Shown in pieces: positions 12,988 through 25,507 of a stretch of DNA of 64,000 nucleotides; the first letter of the stretch is position 1, and every line of letters starts with the position of its first letter. The notes under the pieces are model-generated. The model was not told where the DNA came from. It saw nothing but the letters and a program-made list of their open reading frames with translations, and did no database searches. The position numbers and the translations under genes were made by a program. Source of the DNA: Paracyclopina nana (lineage: Eukaryota; Arthropoda; Copepoda; Cyclopoida; Cyclopettidae); the NCBI GenBank assembly GCA_019096065.1, contig JAGUCH010000003.1:10106001-10170000 (forward strand). Direction: 5' to 3'.

Positions 12988-15073
12988 ATGGGAAACAGCG
13001 AGGGCTCGCTTCAGCCATTTCCAGACGAAATCACCGAAGACGTTGTAAGCTTTTCCCCTCACTAAATTTGAGTTTTTGCCGCCATTTTTCGCGTGCTTTC
13101 TCGACGTCAGCTGTGAGTAAACAAAAATCAGCTGATGCGCGCCACTCTGTTTTGCCCTCGCTCATTTGACGGAAAAATCGCCATGTAAACAAATAAAATA
13201 ATGCGCCGCTGTTGCTGTTGTTGATAGAAAAACATGGAGGCGCCGCCGAAAAAGGTGAATTCTTCGATGATGCCTACGTCCATTTATTACGCCTTGCCTC
13301 CCATGCCTTGGTTTGGCATGGACATTGGTGGCACCCTCACCAAACTGGTCTACTTTGAGCCCACAGACATCAATGACATCAACACAACGACCAATGGAGT
13401 CAAGCGGAAAAAGGAGGAGTTGAAAAATCTGGCCAATATCAGGCGATATTTGACGACAAACAAGGCATATGGCAAATCCGGACATCGTGACGAACACTTG
13501 CAAATGTCAAACATCATCATTGGTGGCAGAGAGGGATCTTTGCATTTCATCCGGTTTCCCACTTGTCAGGTACTTTCTCTACGTTTCAAAAGTCGTGCCG
13601 GGCCGCCCTAGTTTTCCTTCCGCATGCGCAGCGCCCTCTACAATTCAATATTACTTATTCATGTGGATCCCTCTTTTTACAACCTTGAGGTGAATAATTG
13701 ACTGAAAAGAAAAAGTTTTCTTGCATAGATCCATTGCAAAAAACTCTACTAAAGCATAAGAACGTTAAAAATGTAGGGAGGGATAGGCGATCGCAATTCG
13801 TTGAAACTTTTCATATTGCGCTTGTCAATTGTCCTGTCAGCCAAACAGAGAATGCGAGGAATTTTCTAATCATAGCAGTATTGATTGTCTGCTGATTGAC
13901 CTCTTTTTGTCCGCAGATGAATGCATTTGTTGCTCTGGCCAAAGAAAAAGGAATGGCGGATCTGGCGAGCACAGTGTGTGCCACTGGTGGAGGAGCGTAC
14001 AAGTTTGAGCCGGATTTCAAGCGGGAAGTCAACATGAACTTGAACAAATTCGACGAACTGGATTCACTCATTCGAGGCGTGGAATTCATGGTGGATGGCA
14101 GCACCAATCCGGAGCTCTTTTACTATGATGATCCGCAGGTTTCACTTTTAATCCCTAAGAGATCTAATTCATCATCCGGATTGATGACAACCTGTTCATT
14201 CTCAGGATGAAGTGAGTGGATGCATAGAGAGTCCATTTGATCCCTCGTCATCATCCATTTACCCATTCATGCTTGTCAATATCGGTTCAGGCGTGAGCAT
14301 CTTGAGCGTCAATGGTCCAGATGATTACAAACGAGTGTACGGGACGAGCCTGGGTGGAGGGACCTTCCTTGGCCTCTGTTGCCTGCTCACTGGGTGCAAC
14401 ACCTTTGAGGAGGCCATGGTCTTGGCTGCCGTCGGGGACAACCGGAAAGCTGACAAGTTGGTCAAAGACATTTATGGTAACTTGGCAAATTGATCAAAAT
14501 CTTGTCGGGATTAAACATTTCCTTACGAAATTCAAATTCAGCAAGATGTTGGCAGATAAGAAGGGAAGAGTCTCATTACTTAGCTATTTGCTTAGAATAC
14601 TCCGTTTTGCCTAAAATATGTATCTTACAAGACTTGAGCTGAAAACATGCTCAAAATGGGCTTTTCTTCAAGGTGGCGATTACGAACGGTTCGGACTGAG
14701 CGGTGACACCGTGGCCTCGTCTTTCGGGCAGATGAACCTTGCAGAGAAGCGGAAGGATGCCCAACCTTGCGACCTTGCACGTGCGACCTTGGTGACCATC
14801 ACCAACAACATCGGCTCAATAACGCGACTTTGTGCTCAAGCCGAGAAACTGGAGCGCGTTTTGTTCGTGGGCAATTTCCTGCGCATCAACGACATCTCGA
14901 TGAAACTTTTGGCCTCCGCCATGGACTTTTGGTCGAAGGGGGCCATTAAGGCTCTGTTTTGTAAGCATGAGGGCTATTTGGGAGCTGTCGGATGCCTATT
15001 GGAGTTGATGAAGACCAAACACTCGAGGTTGTCTTCGCCAGCTCCTTCGCCGAGGATGCAACATCATGAGTAA
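12988..15073 (+). CDS. fbl: Pantothenate kinase (PANK1-3 / fumble type)
   Basis: Exons 12988-13044, 13228-13569, 13917-14138, 14206-14476 and 14673-15073 join in frame to 430 residues. The enzyme phosphorylates pantothenate, the first and usually rate-limiting step of coenzyme A synthesis. Signatures of the eukaryotic type II pantothenate kinase fold are clear. They are the ATP-binding [59 protein letters not shown], the [12 protein letters not shown] junction, [15 protein letters not shown] and VGNFLRIN. It ends soon after the kinase domain and so lacks the DUF89 phosphatase region of PANK4. The short first exon (start [11 protein letters not shown]) splices in phase 0 to an exon that has its own ATG at 13234, so either start may be used. 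A poly(A) signal follows at 15349. Confidence 0.94.
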
Positions 15074-15348
15074 TGGGCCCCTTAACGGCCCTAAATTAAC
15101 GCATTTGTCGAGCAGCTCAACCTTTTACTTATTCCTCCTGCTGAAAATGGAATTAGCGCAAAATTTCCACTCCTGCTACAACTACAATAATTATGGAACT
15201 CCGGAAATGGCTCTCCTTAACATGATATATGGTAGTGAGCGTTGTTAGGCTATATTGCCTTGATTATTACTGAAATTGTACATGTGACAATCTGTTGACA
15301 AAATGTTTTAATGTTATTCAGTCGCGTTACATGCATTTAACACAATCT

Positions 15349-15354
15349 AATAAA
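15349..15354 (+). terminator. Poly(A) signal of the pantothenate kinase gene
   Basis: AATAAA 276 bases after the stop codon at 15073. It is the first consensus hexamer on this strand after the gene. Confidence 0.6.
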
Positions 15355-18141
15355 TGTTGTGGTAAGTTGCTACTAAACACATTGCATAAACAGGCTATTT
15401 TAATGTGATTAAAAATCATATTGACTTTTTTTAGGTTTTGGCGCAACTTTGCTCAATAATGTTGTAAAATGTAGTAAAAGGGCCTTTTTATAATATCTTT
15501 TTTTGGATGTGTGTGCGCAAAACTATTGTCCTTTTCCTGTCTGAAATGACATTTTTATGTCAATTTTATGTAGCTCACTGCAGCATTTGGCTATGTCTCT
15601 CTGATGAAAAAACTTATGCTCACATGTGTGTGCGAGTCACAAAATCTGGGGCAACTTTGAGGGCGTTTTCAGCCAAATGGAGAATAACACATTTTTCAAG
15701 GCTCTGGAAGTTATTAATGAATATCGTCTCTTTTGGTGGCAATTGCTGGAACCACTTACATCTCGTGGTCCCTTTGAGTGTCTTTTACGATCAATGCCAC
15801 AATAATGTAACAGTGCATGTTAAAAATGGCTTTCCGCCCATTATAAGGCGAACGTAAAGCATGCACGCTTGCTTCTTTTGTGCACCGTCGTGATAAAATG
15901 TGACACTTTTTATTGTTGCCATTTTCTACTCTCACAAATCAAGCTACAGCCAATGAGGGAAAATCGGCTTGTTATGTGGTGTTCATGTAAGACTTCCAAA
16001 ATAACATTCAATCTCAAATTTCTTTTTATACATTTTTTATTTTTGGTTTAAACTAGCTATTCAAGTCAAATAATCTATTAATGAGATTCGATATTTTCTT
16101 TCAGTGTCTTAAACTGTTATTCAAAAGTAAGGGAAAAAGGCAACTCCCCGTTAAGATTTTTTCCTTGACTTGGCAGATGAACGCAGCATAATTGTCATGC
16201 ACACATTGAATTACATCAAAGTTACCCAAATATGTGCTTACTAGGGTAAACAGTCGTTATTTACTACTGTACTGGCATTCATAGCATTTTAAGTACGAGC
16301 TGGTGACATTTTTCAAAAAGGCCATCGCACTCTCAATTAGCTGGCCTTGATTGCAGATAAAAAAGGCCAGCTTGTAGAATGTGGTAATTTAAACCATGTT
16401 AGCATGGCCAGGATTACGAATAGGATTACCTCATAAGCCCACGTGGCTTGATTTCTTGCAGGGTGCAAGCGTCCAAATACAGAAAAGAATGTATTTGTAT
16501 TCCTGGCTGTATCAATACGTCGAAGTAATACCAAAGCTTCTGTTTTTGCTGAATTCAATTGGAGAAAGGCCTCGTGTTTCTCAGTTCTATTCTTGTAATG
16601 TTGTGACTTAGCCCGTTTGCAATACATATAGCAGTACATCATCTGCTGTAATTTATGTATTATGCAGTCGTCGTTTTCATGACGATCGACCTTATCAAAT
16701 CCCAGCTGAATGCCACTTGGCCTCATTATTTACGTATTCATGATCCATGCTTGTTATCGAAAAAAGCCATATAGTTGCCTTAACACCATAAATACCACTC
16801 CATTCCAGCTTGAAAAAATGCCCATACCACAACTTTTATCTGTTCTTCTGCAAGTTATTTGCTTATATACACATTAATAAAGAGGCAACTTTCAATTTTA
16901 CAATAGCTTTTACTTTTTTTAGATGTATAAAATACAATATTTGACGGATTTTAGCAAACAACCAGATTTTTAATATTGCATTCCAAAATTGCAGATATAC
17001 CAACTAAAATTGGAAATTTTTCAAGTTTGTCTTTCAGTTAAGTCTTTTGTCATGCCTTTCCCGTTATTTCAGGAATACATCCTTACTACACAGTAGTATT
17101 TACGTAAGCTGCCTCTCTTGGTATTCCATTGATGCTCTCACTAATGGAATGCAATGGAGCTTTTCTGTGGACACCTGACAGCCGAGGATTACGTTTACGA
17201 GATCCTGGAGAGCCCAACATATGTTGTTCTCCATAATATAACTATCGACTTGACGACCAGCCTAAAAGCTATTGAAAATCATTAACAGCCACAACATGTC
17301 ACAGTTGTTATGCATACTTTAGCTTTGCCAGAATATATTAACGTACTACTTTTAGGCCCTGTTCACCTGCAATATTATCAGCAAAATAACGCGCAATATT
17401 ATGCTGATATTTGCAAATATCAGGCACTTGGACAATCATTTTTCAGATTTTGACTTCGGAATCGATATATTGGTACCAAAAGCCATGCTACTCTAATAAT
17501 AAAATTCTCAGTTTCTCAGTATTTCTCTTCAATATTTTGCCAAAATAACGGCCATAATAAGCAGGTGAACAGGCCCTTAGAGCCTCTCTTATTACGTATA
17601 CATGAAAACTGTCATCTTTAAAATTGAACTTGACAAATTGTACGCAGTGGCATGCCTAGAAAAAAAGCTGCTTAAAAACATGAAAAAACTCCTCATATAC
17701 TTAAAATAATTAGTTTTCTCAGCATATGATAATTGTAGGAAAATTTCCCTCTTAAAAGATTTTAAAACCAACTGAAATCAATCAACTGACAAAACAGTCA
17801 TCAAGTTTTCAAAACTGAAAAAAAATATTTTACATGAGCACCACAGTGTGCTTGTTATGTATTCAAGAATAAAAAACTCACTTCCTAAAAACTTGCTAAT
17901 TTGATCTCAGTTTATAGTTCGGACGTCAATTGCAAACAATGATGCAGGTATAATTGACGCCTAATATTACTACAGCGCTACTTTGCCCTCAAAAAGCCTG
18001 AAAAAACATCAACATCATCGCAACAACAACTACTTAAAATTTCAAATTCCAAAGCAGCCAAACTTCTACGCTAAAATATTGAGTGTGAAAAATAGGAAAA
18101 GCCTCTAGAAGAAGTAAGAAAGCAAGAAAAGGCTTTTTACC
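15355..18141. other. Intergenic, one MITE, otherwise nothing supported
   Basis: AT-rich sequence with only short, family-less open frames. It contains a small hairpin near 16340-16375 (AGCTGGCCTT ... AAGGCCAGCT) and the Tourist-like element listed separately. Confidence 0.5.
17355..17576. mobile_element. Tourist-like (PIF/Harbinger) MITE
   Basis: A 222-base non-coding element. Its 16-base terminal inverted repeats are GGCCCTGTTCACCTGC and, at the other end, the complement of GGGCCTGTTCACCTGC (one mismatch). It is flanked by TTA on both sides (17352-17354 and 17577-17579). A TTA/TWA duplication with GGSCCTGTT ends is typical of PIF/Harbinger-derived MITEs. Confidence 0.85.
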
Positions 18142-18150
18142 TTATAAATA
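18142..18150 (+). promoter_or_regulatory. Possible TATA box
   Basis: TTATAAATA lies about 64 bases before the ATG at 18206. A start site ~30 bases downstream would leave the earlier in-frame ATG at 18170 at or outside the 5' end of the transcript. This favours 18206 as the start codon. Confidence 0.4.
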
Positions 18151-18205
18151 AATAATAAATGGAGAGAAAATGCAATTTTGGATACTTTTGCAGGTCTATA
18201 GCATT

Positions 18206-18502
18206 ATGTTGCCACTTTTGGCCATATTTGCTATAATGGCGTCGTGTGGATCAGCCAAACCAGTTGCACAGCCAGGACATATGGTGATCATGTACTACAA
18301 GAACCAGCAAGCAGCTGACGAGGCCCGCCAGGGAGCCAGAGTGGAATACAAGTGTCAGTCTATGTACTACAATGGATACATCAGTGACCCAAAATGCCTT
18401 GATTGGATTCAAATGAATGTGCTCAACTCAGCTGCTACCAAGATTGAAGTGCTTTCACCCATGATCTCATTAATCCTCACATTAGCCATCAATTTTGGCT
18501 GA
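18206..18502 (+). CDS. Small secreted or GPI-anchored protein, unknown family
   Basis: A 98-residue open frame starting MLPLLAIFAIMASCGSA, a good signal peptide with likely cleavage after GSA. The short mature part is rich in Tyr and Gln, with two further cysteines in KCQSMYYNGYISDPKC. The C-terminus ends in a hydrophobic stretch (MISLILTLAINFG) after small residues. That would suit a GPI-anchor signal or a membrane anchor. An in-frame ATG at 18170 would add 12 residues, but a TATA-like box at 18142 and a CAG acceptor-like site at 18191-18193 argue for the later start. AATAAA at 18723 follows. No family was recognised; it could be a lineage-specific surface or cuticle peptide. Confidence 0.5.
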   Translation: MLPLLAIFAIMASCGSAKPVAQPGHMVIMYYKNQQAADEARQGARVEYKCQSMYYNGYISDPKCLDWIQMNVLNSAATKIEVLSPMISLILTLAINFG

Positions 18503-19671
18503 TCCAGCCACTTTTTGGCCAAAAGTTGATGGAACATTGGCAGATGTTGTACTATGATGCTGACTCACTAGAATTTTGTTCAGCAAACCTCTACTGAGCA
18601 GGAAAAGCCAATTTTGTTTTGATTTTTAACTGGTTGCAGGGCTACCAGATGTTAATTTATAAAATCACCGAATTACCTCAATGGCTGTTCAAATAGTTTC
18701 TTCAAGGAATATATGAGCTGTTAATAAATGAGTCTCGGATTGAGACAAGAGCCCAGGCAAATGCACCTCATTTTGTCTTCATATATTTATATGCCCTTTA
18801 TTTGCATTGTTATGTCAACAACAATAAATGGTCATTTAATTCTATGCATGTGTTTTTTGCTTTCTCTTTGTAACATGCACGGAGCTTAATGTGAAACAAA
18901 AAAAAAACATCTGAACCTGCTCAGGTATCCAAGCAGCTAATGAATCATTAAGTAGCATAAAATATCGTGAGCAAAGATAATTAGGCTTTCCATCCTCAAT
19001 CCAATGCTAGAAAGATGCCATCGTTACAATTGATCTTTATCTGAAAAACTTCTCTTTAACCTCCATTTCATGTAAGAAGTTTGCCAAGGTGCCAAACATG
19101 TTGCCAATTGCTGACAGCTGCACATAATTGTGCTAGTACTATTATTATAAATGAAGCTGATCAAGATTGAGTGGAATTTTCAGCATTAGCTAAGTGCAGC
19201 TTTTTTGCACTCTGGCTGAACATTGTTTGACTTTGTGAAAAGTGCAAAAGTTTGGATATCAGCCTGATAATGTCAATGCCAAGCCAAAAAGGCTCAAGGG
19301 GACCACTTTGCAGCAAAGAGCACTCAAAGTGAAGCTGTTGTGTACCAAAAGTGCCAAAAAGTCCCTTTTGTTGACACAACATGCTCCCTCTGGCAACTCT
19401 GTGCAAAATGTAAACAAACAAAGTAAAAGCAGCTGCGCTTAACTTCTTTTTCAGCCCTAAAAGTGGAAATGCTTCTAAATAATTTATTTTATTTATTAAT
19501 TGAATATTTGTGTATACTGACAAGTAGCTGAAATTAACTTAATTTAAAAAAAAAGAAGCACCTGCTAGTTGCAACCCCTTTTTCCATTTTGTATTTGGTG
19601 GGATTAGCTTTCTACTGAGCCTGAGCCATCAGCTGTGGACATTTGCCCTTATCAGGATCCCAGGCAAGAAT
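18503..19671. other. Intergenic, no gene seen
   Basis: Contains likely poly(A) signals of the preceding small gene (18723-18728 and a second near 18820). Otherwise AT-rich with no supported feature. Confidence 0.5.
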
Positions 19672-19977
19672 ATGGCCTTGCTAGCAGCAGCCTTCCTTGT
19701 CCTTGGCATGACGCATTCCACTGGAGACACACCACCACAAAGACCATATATAATACATCAAAAAATGAAAGGTGTGAATCCATTATGGTCTATTGAAGGA
19801 TCTGAGCAACAACAATGCTCTACTTCCATATACTACTCACACTATTTGGGGCTGGGTCAGAAAGTGGCCTTTATCGGCCTTTCAAAAGGCTTTCCGATAA
19901 TTTGCGACGCAAACCTTGCTGCCTTTAGAAGGAACCAGAGACTTTTCCTCCACTTTACTACTTTGGCACCAAAGTGA
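19672..19977 (+). CDS. Small secreted protein, unknown family
   Basis: A 101-residue open frame beginning MALLAAAFLVLGMTHSTGD, which resembles a signal peptide cleaved near Ser-Thr-Gly. The rest is a short polar chain with two cysteines (EQQQCSTS and IICDANL) that could pair in one disulfide. It has no membrane segment after the signal. A poly(A) signal is at 20076-20081, about 100 bases after the stop. A CAG acceptor-like site just upstream (19648-19655) leaves open that this is the last exon of a gene with an untranslated first exon. It lies 1.2 kb after another small secreted gene on the same strand, but the two do not clearly align. Function unknown. Confidence 0.4.
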   Translation: MALLAAAFLVLGMTHSTGDTPPQRPYIIHQKMKGVNPLWSIEGSEQQQCSTSIYYSHYLGLGQKVAFIGLSKGFPIICDANLAAFRRNQRLFLHFTTLAPK

Positions 19978-21893
19978 GGACTTGTCGTGTTTCACCCTGC
20001 TTTTGGCCTCGTAATTGCCATTTGTGCCTTAAAAAGGGCGTTCGCATCAATCTGCTGTCCTCGGATTATGCTTTTAATAAATACACTGCTGCTGTTGGGC
20101 CAAGTGTTACCATATTCGAAATCAATAACACACTTCTAGCCACTACAATGTAATATACTAACAGGAAAAGTGTCCAATAAAGCACTATGATGCGCTGTTC
20201 ATGTGTGAAATATTTTTCGGAAAAATGTTCGTGCTTCAATTTGCAAAGTATCGTCAAAAAAATACAGAAATTGAGGGAGTGGAAAATACAGCCGATACAT
20301 ATGAGAGCTTCGTAGTATATAACATAATTTATGTGTATATAGGTAAAAGCAGAAGTAGCCTTGTTATTTGCAAAGAAGGGAACTGCTAACTGAATTTCGG
20401 TCTGTCAGCCAAGGCGGAATATGGCCCTTCTGTGAATATGTAGCAAAACATGCAAACTTTTCCGCCAACAACATGAAAACCAGCAGACAAGGAAAATAGA
20501 GCACGTGGTGGAAATAACAGCAAAGTTGTGAAACTGGAGGAGATACCAGGAATGGCTGTAACCCAAATCTGATCCAGATTTCGGACTTGGATTAATTTCA
20601 GCCTTTTCCATTGAGGTGTTTACTTTGCTGACGCCTCCCTTTTTCTATCCAACTTGATGAAAGTTAGCAGGGGTCAAGTTGGCCTTTTTCACACTGAGAG
20701 AGCCTTAAATTAAAAAGGGACGAGATTACCAACTTTCCAGATTGAGCAGACTCTACAACCTTCGAGAAAGGCATTAATTTTTCCCACCTTCAAACTACAA
20801 CAAAAAAGAACCTTTCTGGCTAGCTTTTTTTCAAATAAAGGGAGCAATAAAACAATTTCTTACAGCTGTTTTACAATGTGTTCAGATTTAGGTTTTGTAC
20901 GCTGGCTGTAATACAGTCGTAAAAAGCAATCAAGTGGGAACACCATTTTAAAGATTGTTGAACAGCTGACACCGTGACGCGCGCGCCTTGTTTACATTCG
21001 GCGCGCGTTACAAAGCGTTCCGCAGTCGTGCCGCGCCACAACCCGCGCACTGCAAGCTGCTATTGTCGAAAACACATAAGAAATCAACGCCAATTTACTA
21101 TTAAATGTTGATAAAAGTGTGATAAAAGCTGTATTGGGTGCTTACATCTGGCATATGTATTCCTTCAGCCATACAAATGTACTAGTGATGTTTTTCTTCC
21201 TCCTGCTGGTGCAAAAGTGGGAAAAATCTGACTTCTCATCTCACCTCTTAAATAATCAAATACTAGAAGGAGTGAGCAGAGGAGTGGAGGGAGGCTAGAG
21301 GCCGGGCCAGGGTTTCCTGGGTGCAATTCCCAGTGTGTATTAACATTTCCCTGGCTGAGCTCGCAGCAGCAGCAACAAAGAAGAAGAAGAAGACGAAGCT
21401 CTTTCTCCTTCAGCCGCTGCTTCTGAGGCGCTTTTACCGCCGGGTCTTTCTAGAAATAAAGTGTAAATACTCCACGCAGCCAGTCTAACCTTTTCCTCCG
21501 CTACTCAAAGAAGGCCACAACACTCTATATAGTAGTATAGTTAATAGTAGCACAACAAGTGATTATAATTTCTGTTACGCAGCATTATCGAGGTAAAATA
21601 CATTTAACTACAGCTGATAAACATGAATGCCTTTTTTCCCTTGGAAGCTCTGTTTTTTGATTGATGAACCCAAATTACATGAATTTCTACAAATTTCGAG
21701 CAAAAAAGATGCTTTTTGCATCCTTTGATTGTCTTTTTGTGGTTTGGCTGCTGAAATCTGCTGAAGAAAGGGTCCCTTGGGAAATACATGCCTGTATTCT
21801 ACTCAAATCCTCTTTCTGCATTTTTCTAGGGCTGTTGTTAAGACTTGTTGCCATCTCCGCTCCTTCAATTGTAGTGAATTAGAGCGAAATAGC
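19978..21893. other. Intergenic / promoter region of EF-hand gene
   Basis: Mostly AT-rich. A local CpG-dense patch at about 20975-21060 (GACGCGCGCGCC, GGCGCGCGTTAC) stands out and may mark a promoter 0.9 kb before the EF-hand gene. A purine-rich AAG microsatellite is at 21380-21395. A TTTTCTAG acceptor-like site at 21823-21830 suggests the first coding exon of the EF-hand gene has an untranslated exon upstream. Confidence 0.45.
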
Positions 21894-24425
21894 ATGAGGA
21901 TGGCTTGCCATGCAGCTCGTGTTTTGAGGCAAAGGCACAAAGCCGAAGCTGACATGCTCGACAATGAAATCAGTCCGGAGCAAAGAAAGTGCCTCGAAAC
22001 GGCTTTCGAAGCAGCTGACAAAAATGGAGATGGAATCCTCTCCGCTGATGAGTATTACGAAATTTTCCAAACACACGGACTCACCATAGGTACAGTACTT
22101 TTCATGTCTGCTCAAGCTTGCAAAATGTGCATTTTGTTAATTACATGTGCTTTGATATCCACTCGATCTTGCTATACACATCAAAGGCAATTTGGAATAA
22201 ATGTGTGTTTAGCCTGAAATGCAGGCAATTAATGGCTGGTTTCAAGCCATGAGAAAGTTGAAAATTTGCATTAAAAGTTGATTTATGAAAATTACCCACG
22301 AGCAGTTATCTCAAATGAAATATTCGTTAAAATCAGGAAACGTGCTAGAGCCAGCTTTTTTGCCAAGAATAATAATGTTGTACTATAAGGAAGGGAAAGT
22401 CCATATACGTAGGATAATTTTGCCAACACGAAGGCCATAAAAATATCTGATTTTCATCCATCAATTGACAGCACTACATAAAGAAAGCTCAATTTTTCAT
22501 TTCCTATCCTCACTTTTTTGCCTTAAGAGCACATGTTGCTCAAAGCACTTTGAGGTTGATTTTTCCCATGCTACAAAAAAAAAACTCACATAAATTGCTC
22601 TTTAAAAATATTGATGCAATAATTATGAGCATTTCTTTCATTTTCTAGCTCTGAAAATAAGATTGAAATAAGATAGTGCAATCTCATTAAAGAATGATTA
22701 TTAATTTGAGAACAAAAATGGCTTGAAAAACAATGAGATCAAGTTGGAAATTGCTGTAATAGTACGAATCTTGCTGATGAACGCTCCACAAAGTTCCCTT
22801 TGAGTTTTTTCCACAGTATTCTAATCTCTTTTTGCTCTCTCTCTCTCTGACTAAAGTGGTTTTTAAGCCTGCTAAAAGTTATTGCAGCTGTCAGCCACAA
22901 TGTGGCCACTTTTTGCCAATTAAACTGCACCGCGCGGAATTTGACAGAATTCCCCTACTTGACGCATTTTCTCCACTAATTGTTATAAAAGTTGCCTTTT
23001 TTCTGCCCTGGCCTGCTCGCCAGCCGATAGTCATATTAAATGCTAGAGAAGTAGACTGCGTTCCTTTGAACTCTTCCCTGAGAATCATGCGTGTAAACTG
23101 CAAACTCAAATATTGGATCTCAGTGTGCAAAGCAAACGGAAAGCAGGTATTCAAGGCAGCCAGCCAACCTTTTATTGGCACATGAGGATCTTTTCCTTTT
23201 TAGCAAGAACATCAAAGAAATTGCCATGCCTACATAAAGTCCTTTTAAAGCGAGCTCAAGATAACAATTTGCCTCCAAATTGACAACATTTCTCATCTTT
23301 GTTTTCACTTTAAAGTTTTGATTATTTAGCTGAAATTGATTGTTGAAGCAAAAAGCTTAAATTCAAGGTTTCACTATTAGCCACTGTGAGAAAATTCAGC
23401 TGAAATCGGTAGGATTGTTTGTTGTGGAACTTTTCTCATAACAGTTCTAATCAGAAAACTTCAGCATCAACTTCCGACTTGGTAGCTTTTAGTTGTTGTT
23501 GGCTGATGCTGGTGGCATCACAAGAAGAAGAAAAATGTTCAGCAGAGTACTTTCTTTTTTCTGAAAGAGTCTGAGTAGTCTGCATATGCTTTGTTGGCCT
23601 TTGAAACGCGACCTGTGGAGAAACAAGAGCCCACATTAGAACTTCTCAGTCTTCACTTGGCTGAAATGCAAAAAAGCCAAAAAAATAGTATTTACTGCTT
23701 TACTGCAAGAATAAAAAAGGACAAAAAAGCCTTTTTCTAATTCTCATGAATTTCATGTATGAGCAAAAATGACTAAAATACTTCACTTTATGCCAATACG
23801 TGCGTATTTTTCACTTTTTGTTTTTCCTCCATTGGCTGATCATTGTCGCAACATTTTCCAGTGACTCACGCAACCTTTCTGCGCAAAATCGGTTAATTTA
23901 CGCATTCTGCCAATAACTAGAAATTTTTAGCTTGCCCAAATCTAAAAGGGAATTTTTTTATTATTTTTGGTATTTTTAGATCGAGAATGGATCGAACGGA
24001 CGATTGCGCAGAACGACAAAGATGGCGACGGTGGCATCAGTCTGGACGAGTTTATCGAAATGAACATTCGTGGCAAGCAAAGGCACCACCATCACCGAGC
24101 GGTGCCGGAAGATAAACGCAGCCCGGGCGACATACTGCTCGAAAAGGCCAGGCTGGCCTTCAACGCGTACGACCGCAATCGGGACGGCTACCTCACCAAG
24201 TCCGAGATGAAGCGGACGTCCAAGTCCATGACGGAGGCCCAGATCGACGCAGTCTTTGAAAAGTACGACAAGAACAGGGACGGCAAGCTGGACTTTGAGG
24301 AGTTCAAGGAGCTCATGGAGTCCAACAGCAAGTCCAAAAGGCTCACCAGCCAGCCTTCATCGGCATCTTCTCCTTCTTCGACGTCTTCACCTGGTGCAGC
24401 TGCCACCAATGAGCAGAATCAATGA
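21894..24425 (+). CDS. Four-EF-hand calcium-binding protein
   Basis: Two coding exons, 21894-22089 and 23980-24425, separated by a 1.9 kb intron, join in frame to 213 residues. Four canonical EF-hand loops are visible: DKNGDGILSADE, DKDGDGGISLDE, DRNRDGYLTKSE and DKNRDGKLDFEE. All have Asp at position 1, Asp at 3 or 5, Gly at 6 and Glu at 12, so all four should bind calcium. A basic His-rich linker (KQRHHHHRA) separates the two EF pairs, and a Ser/Pro/Ala tail ends the protein. No signal peptide or membrane segment is seen, so it is probably cytosolic. It belongs to the calmodulin/troponin-C superfamily but is longer than calmodulin and lacks the calmodulin start sequence. The specific subfamily is not recognised. 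Confidence 0.88.
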
Positions 24426-25507
24426 TTGGCCTGAATTCCCCCTCCACGGTGGTTCAAAAAGCCATTTTCACGCTCATGTGAAATTCCGCCAAATCGCCAA
24501 ATTCTCATTTTGACGCCAATTTTCAGATTCTTTTTGGGAGAGCTTCTTAGCCATGAAAATAGCTCAAATTAGTGAAAAATGACAGAAAAGAGTTGAAATT
24601 CATCTTTAAAATGAAAATTTGTTTGAAAAAGTTTCCATGAGGAAAAACAGTAGAACAGCCAATTTTGCCTACTTTCAGGATTCTATAACTTTCCTTTGAC
24701 ATTGAATGACATTTAGATATTATTGCTATCATGATAATCAGACCCCATTTAATGATTATTCATCAAAATTGGCTGCGGAAATGTGCGGAATTGGGAGCTC
24801 TGAAAGTCAATTTTTAGCTTAGAGCCCTATGAAAATTGACTTCGACGATTTCGCGAGTTTTTTCCCCGTGCGCGTCTAGAAGGGATTTTGAACCACTGTG
24901 CCCTCCCTTTTTTTCTGAGAGTATTTCGATTTTGGCAGATTGATGCGAGCTCATTTCAAAAGAGAAAGCTCAGATCCATCGAGGCAAACTTTTGCAGAGC
25001 AATGTGCTATTGTTTCTTCCGTTCGCCTATGAAAAATGAACTGAAAATGAAATTGGTGGAAGATGATCTCATTTAAGGGTGATTTGACTTGAGAAAGCTT
25101 GAGTACATCAAAACGAATGTATCTTACAACAACGCATGAAGTATCTTGCAATTTTCCAGCTTTCAACCTTTTTTTAATATGATTTCGAATTTGTTTCGCC
25201 CTCCCTCTTTTTTGATGTTGTAGCTGCTATTAGAACGTTGCCATTTTTCCACACAGCTGCTCCCTTTGGAATCAAATGTCAAAATGTGAAGATCGTAGGA
25301 CAACCGAAGAAGAACCACGGTTTTTTTCATATTACAAAATTGTGCTAATGTTACCAATATGATTATTATATGCCACTGCTGCGCATCAACGCATGTTGAG
25401 ATGCAGAAGAAAAGGAACCTCATTATCATGATCATCATCACGAAATTCCTCTATGTATTTTGCCGACTATTCCAAAAGTCCAATATGTAATAATAAAAAA
25501 GACACAA
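24426..25507. other. Intergenic, no gene seen
   Basis: The gap between the EF-hand gene and the 3' end of the GH35 gene. Short open frames here show no domain. Confidence 0.5.

Noticed and set aside
21270-21345. tRNA-like GGTTTCCTGGGTGCAATTCC stretch
   Set aside because: No cloverleaf with acceptor and anticodon stems could be formed.
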